Assembly (NCBI GenBank): GCA_905182485.1
Contig: CAJJBO010000004.1
Span: 1-64,000 of the forward strand
Length of the DNA: 64,000 bases
Reading direction: 5' to 3'
Source: an uncultured Luminiphilus sp.
GTDB taxonomy: Bacteria > Pseudomonadota > Gammaproteobacteria > Pseudomonadales > Halieaceae
A program made the translations under genes and the position numbers. Each line of letters begins with the position of its first letter. Within the stretch, counting starts at the first letter, position 1. The notes beneath the pieces were generated by a model, which saw only the letters and a list, made by a program, of their open reading frames with translations, had not been told where the DNA came from and did no database searches. Positions 39,144-47,965 of this stretch are shown one piece after another.

Positions 39144-39580
39144 TCACTTCACAATATAGACATCGTGAGTCAGTTCACGAGTGAACGCATTAAATACAAT
39201 CTTGTCTAGGTTCTGAGTGCCATCATTAATCCTGAACAATACGTGCATCGTGAACGTTGTGCCATCACGAGTGTAAGCGCCCGATGCCAGCACCCGAAGC
39301 AAAAGAACCGTCTTGCAATGCGCCTCTGCCCTCTCCCTATACCGTACCGGACAGGCCATTTGCATCAGCTGTCAAGCGCGTAAGTCAGATAAACCCGTCC
39401 ATACTCGCCCATTTGTCCCTCAGCAGTGATCGTGCCACCGCCTTGAGTCAAATTGACCGACGTCACCGTCATCTCCGTACTATCTTGCCGCTGCTCAAAA
39501 GAGAGCATATTGCCGTGACCATCAGCGAACGCCGAGACAGCCGAACCCTAAACGAGGATGGCTAAAAAAAAGTGCTTCAT
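39144..39580 (-). pseudogene. Small secreted protein, frame broken, with in-frame TAG codons
   Basis: ATG 39580 begins MKHFFLAILV, then a TAG codon, then a signal-like SAVSAFADGHG. The mature part reads MLSFEQRQDSTEMTVTSVNL and GRVYLTYALDS. The frame then shifts, meets another TAG, and shifts again to end TRDGTTFTMHVLF...HDVYIVK. The combined product would be about 140 residues, exported. No family was recognised. AAGGAG-like GGAGTT precedes the start. A strong terminator follows (39088-39115), suggesting a once-functional gene. Confidence 0.45.
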
Positions 39581-39702
39581 TTTGAACTCCTTTTCTGTTT
39601 TACGCATTGTAAAAACCGAGTCACCTCTGCTGGCCAGTTAAGCTCACAACAGGCAACCCGCTCATTCTCGATCGTGACTTAGCTCAGTGGCGCAATGACC
39701 CT

Positions 39703-40740
39703 TTACTGCCATCCTGCGCGGTCAAACACCATGATCGCGGTCGACTGATGAACGCCCAACTCAGTTGCGCTGAGCCCATCCTCTTTAAACTCTCCCAGTG
39801 CCGCCACCTTGGAGGAGGCACCCACACTGGGCACCGCCGGATATTCGTTGTTGCCATCGGCAAATAACGATTGTGCTCGATCACTCGTCAAATACTCAAG
39901 AAATCGAATCGCGTTGTCTCGGTTTGGCGAGGTACTGACCACGCCAGCGCCACTGATATTCACATGCGTCCCGTTGCCTTGCTGACCGGGGAACACAATG
40001 CCAACCGCTGCGGCGACCGCTAAATCGGCTGGGTCGTCAGACGCGGCTAAGCGAGCGAGGTAGTACGTATTCACCACCGCAATCTGACATTCGCCGCTGG
40101 CGACGGCGCGGATCTGTCCCGTGTCGTTGCTTTGAGGCGTTCGAGCAAAATTGCGGACAACGCCCTCCGCCCATGACTCCGCCGCCGCTTCACCCAGATG
40201 CGCCACGATGCTGGCCATCAGTGACACGTTGTAGATGTTGCTGGAAGATCGAATACACACCTTGCCTGCATGGGTGGGATCTGCGAGATCAGTGTAGTCA
40301 GCGAGCGGCGTCGGTAACCCCGCCTCACGGTTATAAACAATCACTCGGGCCCGCTTAGATAAACCAATCCACAGACCCTCGGGGTGTCTCATATTGTCCG
40401 GTAATCGCTCAGTCAAAACCGCAGAGTCCACAGCTTGAAAGATCCCCGCCTGCTCAGCCCGCCACAACCGGCCCGCGTCGACGGTGATCAAAAGATCGGC
40501 AGGGCTGGACTCGCCCTCACTTTGAATACGCGCAATCAACTCATCGGCCCCCGCCTCAATCCGATTGACCTGAATCCCCGTGTCTCGGGTAAAGTCATCG
40601 TAGAGGGCGAGATCCGTGTCGTAATGCCGAGAGGAATACAAATTCACCTCGCCCGCAGTGTCTTGCGATTCCCTGTTGTCGCAGGCAGTGAGTGACAACA
40701 ACGCCATCCAGCAGGCGACGATCTTCGATAATGTGCGCAT
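39703..40740 (-). CDS. fbpA: Ferric-iron ABC transporter, periplasmic binding lipoprotein
   Basis: About 345 residues from ATG 40740. The lipobox ends at a cysteine in LLSLTACDN. VNLYSSRHYDTDLALYDDF is the classic start of FbpA/FutA-type iron-binding proteins, and VVNTYYLARL carries the tyrosine pair used for Fe(III). It would capture ferric iron in the periplasm and hand it to FbpB/FbpC. A Fur-type box (40788-40806) lies about 50 bases upstream, overlapping a plausible -35 region. Intact gene. Confidence 0.92.
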   Translation of the reverse strand: MRTLSKIVACWMALLSLTACDNRESQDTAGEVNLYSSRHYDTDLALYDDFTRDTGIQVNRIEAGADELIARIQSEGESSPADLLITVDAGRLWRAEQAGIFQAVDSAVLTERLPDNMRHPEGLWIGLSKRARVIVYNREAGLPTPLADYTDLADPTHAGKVCIRSSSNIYNVSLMASIVAHLGEAAAESWAEGVVRNFARTPQSNDTGQIRAVASGECQIAVVNTYYLARLAASDDPADLAVAAAVGIVFPGQQGNGTHVNISGAGVVSTSPNRDNAIRFLEYLTSDRAQSLFADGNNEYPAVPSVGASSKVAALGEFKEDGLSATELGVHQSTAIMVFDRAGWQ

Positions 40741-40787
40741 AGAGTGAGCCTTCAGGGTGCCAAGCACGATTGTATGAAGCGATTAAT

Positions 40788-40806
40788 GGTAATGAGAATC
40801 ATTCTA
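40788..40806 (-). promoter_or_regulatory. Fur-type box upstream of fbpA
   Basis: GGTAATGAGAATCATTCTA matches the 19-base Fur consensus at 15 positions. It lies between the fbpC stop (40811) and the fbpA start (40740), just upstream of a TACAAT -10-like element on the minus strand. Confidence 0.65.
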
Positions 40807-40810
40807 CTTA

Positions 40811-41851
40811 TCAACCAATGGATGCGGGACTCGCAAAGACCTTACCGGTTATAGGTGTCACACGAACCCGCATGCCTGCCGACAGCGTTCTGCCCTCCAC
40901 TCTCAAACAATCCAGAAAGGTAATGGCATCCCCCTCCCTCGACTTGAGATAGAGACGATCGAGTCTGCCCACCGCCCTGATCTCGTCGATCAAAAGCCCC
41001 TGTGGATCGGGGTCAATCAACAGATGATCTGCATCCACGACTAGCTTGAGGGCATCGCTCGAAATCGTCGGATCGATCAACGTGGAACGATCCCAATCCC
41101 CCACCGCCGTCGTGATCACTTGATCATGCATTGTGGCGTCAAAAACCTGTGGCTCACCAAACAGCTCCGCGCCGTAAGTCGATCTCGGTGCGTCGAATAA
41201 CCCTTGAGGCGCACCCACGTCGACAATGCCACCGTTATCCAGCACCACCACGTGATCTGCCACCGTCAACACCTCGTCGGGATCATGGGTCACCAATAAA
41301 CCAATCGAGTCTGTTTGACGGATAATCTGCCGAGCATCCTCGCGCAGTGCTCGACGAAACGGCACATCTAAATTGGCGTAGGGCTCATCAAATAACAGCA
41401 CCCGCGGCTCTGGTGCCAAAGCGCGCGCTAACGCCACACGCTGACGCTGCCCCCCCGATAAACTCTCGGGGTAACGATTAGCAAATCAGGCAGGCCAACC
41501 CGACCAAGCCATTGCAAGGCGATCTCATAGGCGCCTTTTTTTGGCAGACCAAATGCAATGTTGTCGGCAACCGTCATGTGAGGAAACAGCGCACCCTCTT
41601 GAAACACCATGCCCACGGAGCGCTGCTCTGGGGGCAACCTCAGTGAAGCACTGGCCAGCGACTCGCCATCAAGCGTGATCTGCCCAGACTGTAGCGTTAA
41701 CAAACCTGCCACCAAGTCGGAGCAAAGTGGTCTTACCACAACCCGACGGCCCGATGAGGCAGGTGATCTTGCCACTATCGCACTGAAGCGAAATATCGTT
41801 GAGCACCGCGTTGTCGTTAAATCGGTGCGATACTTTGTCAATTACGAGCAT
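40811..41851 (-). CDS. fbpC: Ferric-iron ABC transporter ATPase (frame broken twice)
   Basis: Three frames join near 41735 and 41450 to give about 346 residues. Walker A is in [14 protein letters not shown], the Q-loop region in [15 protein letters not shown], Walker B and D-loop in [12 protein letters not shown], and the switch histidine in LLVTHDPDE. The ABC signature region sits at the second break (near 41450). A C-terminal regulatory TOBE-like domain follows. Together with FbpB it powers ferric-iron import. It is divergent from fbpB by 40 bases. Confidence 0.88.
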
Positions 41852-41891
41852 CTGGATACACTACCACTTGAAAGACAGCACGCGACAGTCT

Positions 41892-43512
41892 ATGCGGAAT
41901 CCCTTACTGCGATCTAGCGCTCTTTGGGCATTACCCGCTTGGTGTGATGGCCGGCTTGGTGGCGGTGCCCATTCTGGTCACACTGCTGTCCATCACCGGC
42001 TCGCCGACGCCGGTATGGAGCCACCTCAAGGCGACGGTGCTCAGCGACTACGTCTTGCAAATTCGCTGATTATTAATGGGGCTCACTGCCACGTTCTCGC
42101 TCATCCTGGGCGTCTCCACTGGCTGGCTGATTGGCGCTTGCTCATTTCGAGGGCAGCGCACTTTATCTTGGCTATTGATGCTTCCGTTGTCGGCACCTGC
42201 CTACATTGTGGCTTATGTGTACACCGACCTGCTCGAAGTGTCCGGCCCCGTGCAGAGTGCGCTACGGTCATGGCTTGCGTTGGGAATCGGCGAGCTGCAA
42301 CTGCCGTCGATCCGCACCTTACCGGGTGCCGCACTATTACTGTCGCTGGTGCTCTACCCCTATATTTACCTGCTCGCACGCAATAGCTTTGCAGGGCGCT
42401 CGGGCACTCAATTTGACGCCGCCAGGGTACTAGGGCACGGCCCCTACAGCGCGTTTTTTCGTATCGCACTCCCCGCTGCTCGCCCCGCTATTATCGGCGG
42501 CCTCGCGCTCGTTTTAATGGAGACACTCGCGGACTTTGGAGTGGTCAGTTACTTCTCAGTGCCGACCTTCTCGACGGGGATTTATCGAACGTGGCTTGGT
42601 TTCGGCGACAGTGGTGCAGCGCTCAAGCTCGCGTCGCTCATGCTGTTATTTGTCATTGCACTCATCGGGCTCGAGGAGAGCAGCCGCCGCAGCGCGGTCG
42701 ACCGCAGCGATGTCTCTCGTGCCACCCCCATCTCACTCACTGGTGCACGCGCCCTCCTCGCCGTGACAATCTGCAGCGTCCCGGTCTTGTTGGGATTCGT
42801 AGTGCCCGTTTGCACACTCGCGATATACGCGGTTGAGCACTGGCACCTGTCATCGAACAGGCACTTTGGCACCCTGGTGTTTAACAGCACCTCGCTGGCC
42901 ATTGCGACCGGCATCATGGCCACGATGATTGCGTGGGGATTAGCGTACCTAAAACGCCTGAACCCCAGCCCGCTTAATTATGGTCTGATCCGCCTATCCA
43001 CCCTAGGTTACGCACTGCCCGGTATCTTGCTGGCACTCGCCATACTAGACGCATCAGGCACATTGGCTCAGTGGTGGCCCGCCAGCGCTCGCTTCATGCT
43101 CTCTGGCGGCATTGCGCTGCTGTTGTATGCTTATGTTTGTCGCTTTCTGACAGTTGCCTATCAGTCGGTGGACGCTGGCTTCTCCAGCATTTCCCCTGAC
43201 ATCGATGCCGCCGCTCGAACCTTGGGTGCCGCACCGAGTCAGGTACTGTGGCGCATTCATTTACCACTGCTGCGACCCAGCATCCTCGCTGCCAGTCTCC
43301 TCGTGTTCGTTGATGTCATGCGCGAGCTACCCGCGACACTGATCTTACGGCCCTTCAACTTTGACACCCTCGCCACGCGAGTTTATCGATTGGCAAGCGA
43401 TGAGCGCTTGGCCGATGCCTCGCTACCCGCGATCGTGATCGTATTGGTGGGCGTCATCCCGGTGCTGTTGTTACAGCGTTCCAGCGCTACTCGAGAGCCG
43501 ATCGAGACCTGA
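41892..43512 (+). CDS. fbpB: Ferric-iron ABC transporter permease (frame broken near the start)
   Basis: About 540 residues with two fused permease halves, as in FbpB/SfuB. ATG 41892 starts RNPLLRSSALWALPAW; the frame shifts near 41945 and twice near 42065 to reach the conserved NSL and TATFSLILGVSTGWLIG. Two EAA loops are visible (FDAARVLGHGPYSAFFRIALP and DAAARTLGAAPSQVLWRIHLP). An apparent in-frame TGA at the second break is explained by indels, not by selenocysteine, because the neighbouring frame restores the conserved NSL. Confidence 0.87.
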
Positions 43513-43722
43513 TCCTTACCTATCTCGATCGCCGAGCTTGACGCACCATGGCAGACCCCCATCCGCTAGTTGATTAAGGAGCCTACGCCGCGCTGATCGC
43601 GCCGTCAGCGACGCCGAATATTTGGCTCAAGCACGCCAACGACGGCTGATAATAAACATTCATTAGTTCGTTAACGCACTAACGGTGTCGGCTCACGCTT
43701 GTCATTATTCGCTGCGAATTTT

Positions 43723-44568
43723 TTATTCACCTGCGGTTTTTTTGACGGGCAGCAAAGCATCGTATTCAGGCTTTTCGCCTTGAGCCTGCGCCATATAAGA
43801 AGTGCGAATAGCCTCACCATCGAGCATGGCTGCATTCCAGGTGGCAATGTAATCGAGACCGTCTGCCGTGGTGTGATCACGAGCATAATTGACCATGCGC
43901 TTAGCACCCGACACGGCGAGGGGCGCATGTGCGGCTATCTGTCTAGCAATATTCATGACCGCCTCGAGCATGTCCTCTGCCGTGTCGTACACTTCGTTCA
44001 CAAGACCAATATCGCGCGCCTTGTCAGCACTGACGCGCTCAGCGGTGTAAGACATTTGACGCGCCCACCCCTCAGGAATCAGCTTTACCAAGCGCGGGTA
44101 AGTGCCTACATCTGCCGTCATACCAATAGCGGTCTCATGAACCGAGAAAAAAGCATCTTTCGTGGCGTAACGGCAGTCACAGGCAGTAATCAGGTCCATG
44201 GCGCCGCCCACTGCTGCCCCTTGAATAGCCACCAGCACAGGCATCCGTGCTTCTTCTAGGCAACTAAAAGCATCTTGGAGTGCCATACAGTGATGACGAA
44301 ACGCTTCTGCGCGAACAAAACGGCTGTCACTGTCGGGGCCCTCTAAGCCTCCGTCTGTGAAAACAGCAATATCCATTCCGGAGGAGAAGTGCCGACCCTC
44401 AGCCGAGAGCACAATGACCCGCGCTTCGGCCTCTCTGGAGAGCGCATTCACCGCGTCAGGCAACTCTGTCCAGAAAGAGGGGATCATGGAGTTCGCCTTA
44501 TCGGGACGATTAAAACGAATATGCGCGATGCCCTCGGCAACAGTGAGATCAAAACATTCGTAACCCAT
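43723..44568 (-). CDS. Enoyl-CoA hydratase/isomerase family, dienoyl-CoA isomerase-like
   Basis: About 281 residues from ATG 44568, chosen because GAGG lies just upstream; the long in-frame extension to 44730 is unlikely. The oxyanion-hole segments HFSSGMDIAVF and IQGAAVGGAMDLITACD are crotonase hallmarks. Acidic residues in SVHETAIGMTADVGTYPRL match the active site of delta3,5-delta2,4-dienoyl-CoA isomerases, which help degrade unsaturated fatty acids. Intact gene. Confidence 0.88.
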   Translation of the reverse strand: MGYECFDLTVAEGIAHIRFNRPDKANSMIPSFWTELPDAVNALSREAEARVIVLSAEGRHFSSGMDIAVFTDGGLEGPDSDSRFVRAEAFRHHCMALQDAFSCLEEARMPVLVAIQGAAVGGAMDLITACDCRYATKDAFFSVHETAIGMTADVGTYPRLVKLIPEGWARQMSYTAERVSADKARDIGLVNEVYDTAEDMLEAVMNIARQIAAHAPLAVSGAKRMVNYARDHTTADGLDYIATWNAAMLDGEAIRTSYMAQAQGEKPEYDALLPVKKTAGE

Positions 44569-45121
44569 ATTTTTTTTCCTCAGTGTGGTTCGCATCATTA
44601 GCCAAAGCGGCACCGGCCCGTCAGCTATTATAGCGGCTACGATGCCAAGCTCCGTTATGGGAAGCAGGTTACAACAGCCCACCGTGAGCGTCATCAGTAT
44701 CGGGCCGCTCCGGCATCTTCTTCGGCGCAACTAGTGAAATCGAGGGCGTAATCAACGTTAAAACTCTCGACCTCGCAACATTACCCAAGCACTGCTCGCT
44801 AACGGTATTGCAGCTGGGAATCGTGTTGGCATCCCCGTAGCGAATCGTTCTGAGCGCCCACCTCTCCTCTTACCCGACTCGATCAACTGAGCTATCGCAC
44901 TATTGCTTCGCAATCACCGCAATAGCAATATGGCGGTCCTGAGCTAACGCTCTGGCTGGCCACCTTGACGCGACCCGTTCGAGTCTTTCATCGAAAGAGC
45001 AAAAAGGTGTGCCGAGGTGAGTGGATTTAGTCCTGGGCGTTAACGACGATGCTGAGCTTTAGCGACAACTCACCCGCCAGCGCTAGTGAAGGGAAGAGGA
45101 CATCAGCCCTCATGCCAAACG
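44569..45121. other. Gap without recognisable gene
   Basis: Nothing coding was recognised. A stretch on the minus strand near 44858-44900 resembles a tRNA D-arm (TAGCTCAGTTGATCGAG) but does not fold into a tRNA. Confidence 0.4.
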
Positions 45122-45920
45122 TTAAGAATGTAAAAACCCGCCGTCAATCACCGAAGACTCCCCCGTGATCATGGACGCCTCGTCTGACCCCAGAAAAGCT
45201 AACAGTGCCGCTACTTCCGTTGGCCTAACGTAACGGCCCAGAGGAGCCCTCTGATTATAGCTATTTTTAAATTCATCAGCGCTCACTACGACGCCGATCG
45301 AGACAGATTGATCTTCAATTTTTCTGATCATCGAGGTCTCGACTATGCCAGGACAAATGCAGTTAACGCGTATATTCAGGTGGGCCATTTCGACAGCGGC
45401 TGTTTTAGTCATCCCGACCACTGCATGCTTGCTCGCGCCATAACCAAATAACGTTGGCGTAGCCGTTAATCCTGCTGCCGAGGCCGTATTGATGATAGCG
45501 CCGCCACCGCGAGCCTCCATGGCAGACTTAACACAACGCATTCCTAACCAAACACTCTTTATATTGATTCGAAACAGATCATCAAAAACGTGTTCATCTA
45601 ACTCCTCTAGTGGCGCCACTTGACCCATGATGCCTGCGTTATTAAAAAGAAGATCTATGCCGCCAAAGCTCGCCACTGCCTCATCAACATACTGCTGCAC
45701 CTGAGACGAGTCGCCTACGTCTGCGATGACACTATGCACAGCAGCTCCGGCTCCAAAAACAAGTTCAGCTGTTTCAGAAAGGGCTGTCTCATCTAAATCA
45801 ACCGCGACTATCGAGGCACCTTCGCTAGCCAGTCGCAAGCAGGCGGCTCGACCTATTCCGCCACCGGCGCCGGTGATAACCGCCACTTTGTTAGCGTACC
45901 GTGACTGCAAGTGGGTTCAT
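45122..45920 (-). CDS. Short-chain dehydrogenase/reductase (possible one-base break at the start)
   Basis: About 265 residues. VAVITGAGGGIGRAA, LLFNNAGIMG, serine in IINTASAAG, YGASKHAVVG and DGGF at the end are classical SDR motifs. A strong AGGAGAAAACG precedes ATG 45920, which is out of frame by one base with the body; this suggests a single indel within the first few codons, although a TTG at 45910 is in frame. FabG/BaiA-like; substrate unknown. Confidence 0.87.
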
Positions 45921-46337
45921 CGTTTTCTCCTGCTTCGCTTCGCTGACAGTGGTGCTCAGGCAGCGTGCTTTTTAAGTTGAAGCGTCAACATTGCTGTCGG
46001 TTTTAAACACTATTTCGACAGATCCGTCTCGCTACGTTGAGGACGGGTAAGCATACCTAAAAGTAAGGTCATTTCCTGCAAGTGATTATTAGAGTTCACG
46101 GCGCTGCCAATGCTGAATCCGATAGCCTCTCGTTCATGCTGGAGAGCGGATGTGGCACTTCTTATGGAATGTTCAATGCTCGCACACACGCCGTTAGCGG
46201 CTCAGCACGGGTCTGTGAACGAGCAGATCCGAGGAGAAAGCCAACCGCCAATATTTTCATACAAATGCTTATAAACAATGGCTTAGCGGTTTTAGCCCGA
46301 ATTTACCGCCTCTCCTACATGGACTCTGCCAGTTTTA
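45921..46337. other. Gap upstream of proteorhodopsin
   Basis: About 420 bases between the divergent SDR and proteorhodopsin promoters. An open frame at 46082-46393 has no recognised features and is probably not a gene. Confidence 0.35.
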
Positions 46338-46367
46338 TTGCGAATGATTATCATTTACATATATACT
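46338..46367 (+). promoter_or_regulatory. Proteorhodopsin promoter with embedded Fur-type box
   Basis: A -35-like TTGCGA (46338-46343) and -10-like TATACT (46362-46367) are separated by 18 bases. The spacer carries AATGATTATCATT (46343-46355), a perfect 6-1-6 palindrome that is the core of Fur boxes; the full 19-base window 46340-46358 matches the consensus at 14 positions. It lies 44 bases before the proteorhodopsin ATG. A bound Fe-Fur repressor would block RNA polymerase, so expression should rise when iron is scarce. Confidence 0.65.
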
Positions 46368-46410
46368 CCCCAAGATACCCAAATATGGGTTAACTGAAGA
46401 GGTTATAAAA

Positions 46411-47136
46411 ATGAGTAACGTGATGGCACTTGACCCAACTGACTATGTTGGGGTTTCTTTTTGGGTGATCTCAGCTGCAATGCTCGCTGCTACGTATTTC
46501 TTTTCTGGGTAGAGCGAGACAGGGCTATTGGTAAGTGGAAGACCTCGCTGACCGTAGCTGCCATGGTTACTGGTATTGCAGCCTTACATTATTTTTACAT
46601 GCGTGAAGTTTGGGTTCATACAGGCGAGATCACCAACCGTATTTAGCTACGTAGATTGGTTGTTAACAGTTCCACTTCAGATTGTTGAGTTTTATTTGAT
46701 ACTTGCTGCTATCGCAGTTGTCGCAGTATCAGTATTTTGGCGACTACTTATTGCTTCAGTAGTAATGCTAGTGGCAGGTTATCTTGGTGAAGTTGGTTCA
46801 GTTGGAGTTTGGACTGGATTCACAGTAGGTATGATAGCTTGGTTATATATTATTTATGAAGTATTCGCTGGAGAAGCTAGTAAAATTAGTGCTAGCGAAG
46901 GTACCGCTCGCATGTCACGAAAGGCATTTAATGCGCTGCGAATCATCGTCACCTTTGGCTGGTCAATATACCCGCTGGGTTATTTGTGGGGATACTCCGT
47001 CGATGGCAGTCCTGCGACATTAAACTTGGTTTACAACCTTGCAGACTTCGTCAATAAAATAGCGTTTGGGGTTGTTATATGGTCAGCCGCAACGGCCTCC
47101 TCTGAGCTTCCCAACGAATCAAATGCCGCAGGGTAA
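46411..47136 (+). CDS. Proteorhodopsin, blue-tuned, frame broken twice as written
   Basis: ATG 46411 follows GAAGAGG. Frames join at 46501 (a T run one base short, otherwise TAG) and at about 46629 (an extra A) to give about 241 residues with seven helices. Features in green-proteorhodopsin numbering: H75 in LHYFYMR, proton acceptor D97 in YVDWLLTVP, Gln at the spectral tuning site 105 (PLQIVEF, blue light), proton donor E108, and the retinal lysine in LADFVNKIAFG. The usually invariant R94 reads as Ser (VFSYVDW), next to the second indel, so it may be an error or a real change. Bases 46681-46860 are only about 37% GC by hand count, lower than neighbours. No retinal synthesis gene is nearby. 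Confidence 0.93.
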
Positions 47137-47192
47137 GGTAAGTCAGTTTAGTGGCTGTAACAGTCGTTCAAGTTTCGCCTGAGCTGACAAAT

Positions 47193-47225
47193 ACACAGGT
47201 GCCCTCCCCGGCACCTGTGTTTCTT
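47193..47225 (+). terminator. Intrinsic terminator of proteorhodopsin
   Basis: ACACAGGTGCC-CTCCCC-GGCACCTGTGT forms a perfect 11-bp stem followed by TTCTTT. It is 57 bases after the proteorhodopsin stop, so the gene is a single-gene transcript. Confidence 0.9.
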
Positions 47226-47904
47226 TAGCGCACCGAATGCTGCCGAATAGCTTGAGATGACTTTTGAAGTTTTGTTGTCGTTATGATTGGGCTAGGCGAG
47301 ATCGAAACGTCACACTCACCAATGCCAGTATTCCACAGAGCTCTGTCGCGCAACGCTTTCAGGGCACTGGATTCCATCCAATGACTCCGAAACCGCGATT
47401 GATGGATAGCCGTTGGCACACAGTAAGAGGCGATGCCTCCTGCACAGAGTGAACACCTGTTACAGGGCCCTTCTGGTGGCCTGAAGTTTACGACTCGCGG
47501 TGAAGTCTTCTAGATGGAACCGATAGTATCAGAAGTGGAGCAGATTGCGGTCAGCTTGCCCCCCGGCTGCCGATCGCCGACGAACTGCACTACTTTCTAA
47601 TACTAACCTCCTACTGGGAGCGGGTCATTTTATCTCAGTCTGCACCGTAAACCCGCCTTGGATCGTCGCTTAACCCTCGTACAAGGTGAGTACACAAATT
47701 AGCAGCAATAAAACGGGAACTAAGCTGTTACCGATCTGGGCCAGCCGGGTTTACGGCTCTGAATCCACTGCGCTTCTATCTCCTACAGGTCCTCTCGTCT
47801 GACCGAGTGCGACCACAAGTGAGTCTAGGCAAGAATATAAATCCTGAATTGCGAGACGCGGGATGTTGGGGCCTGATCACAAGGTTTGCCTTTCGACCTC
47901 ATTG
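47226..47904. other. Gap between proteorhodopsin and TonB receptor
   Basis: On the minus strand a frame at 47225-47510 reads as a short Cys-containing protein (GPCNRCSLCAGG, then SHWMESSALKALRDRALW) with no ATG; it may be a gene remnant. Nothing else was recognised in about 680 bases. Confidence 0.35.
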
Positions 47905-47933
47905 TTGCGAATGAGAATGATTCGTATTATTAT
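47905..47933 (+). promoter_or_regulatory. Promoter with Fur-type box for the haem uptake operon
   Basis: A -35-like TTGCGA (47905-47910), 17-base spacer and -10-like TATTAT (47928-47933) precede the TonB receptor. Across it lies GCGAATGAGAATGATTCG, a Fur-box-like hexamer series. The shared TTGCGAATG start links it to the proteorhodopsin and DUF3501 promoters. Confidence 0.6.
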
Positions 47934-47965
47934 TAAATACTTATGCTGATAGGATAAAACAGACC

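Noticed and set aside
42050-42080. In-frame TGA in fbpB, possibly a selenocysteine codon given the sel cassette
   Set aside because: The neighbouring frame restores the conserved NSL of iron permeases, so two indels explain it better. No known permease carries selenocysteine.
44858-44900. tRNA-like D-arm on the minus strand
   Set aside because: TAGCTCAGTTGATCGAG resembles a D-arm, but no anticodon stem, T arm or acceptor pairing follows.
46495-46515. Programmed frameshift in proteorhodopsin
   Set aside because: A second, opposite break follows 125 bases later, the same kind of break is frequent across the window, and no slippery-site plus pseudoknot arrangement was seen.
47225-47510. Minus-strand frame with CxxCxxC as a real gene
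   Set aside because: No ATG, no ribosome binding site and no recognised family; left as a possible remnant.
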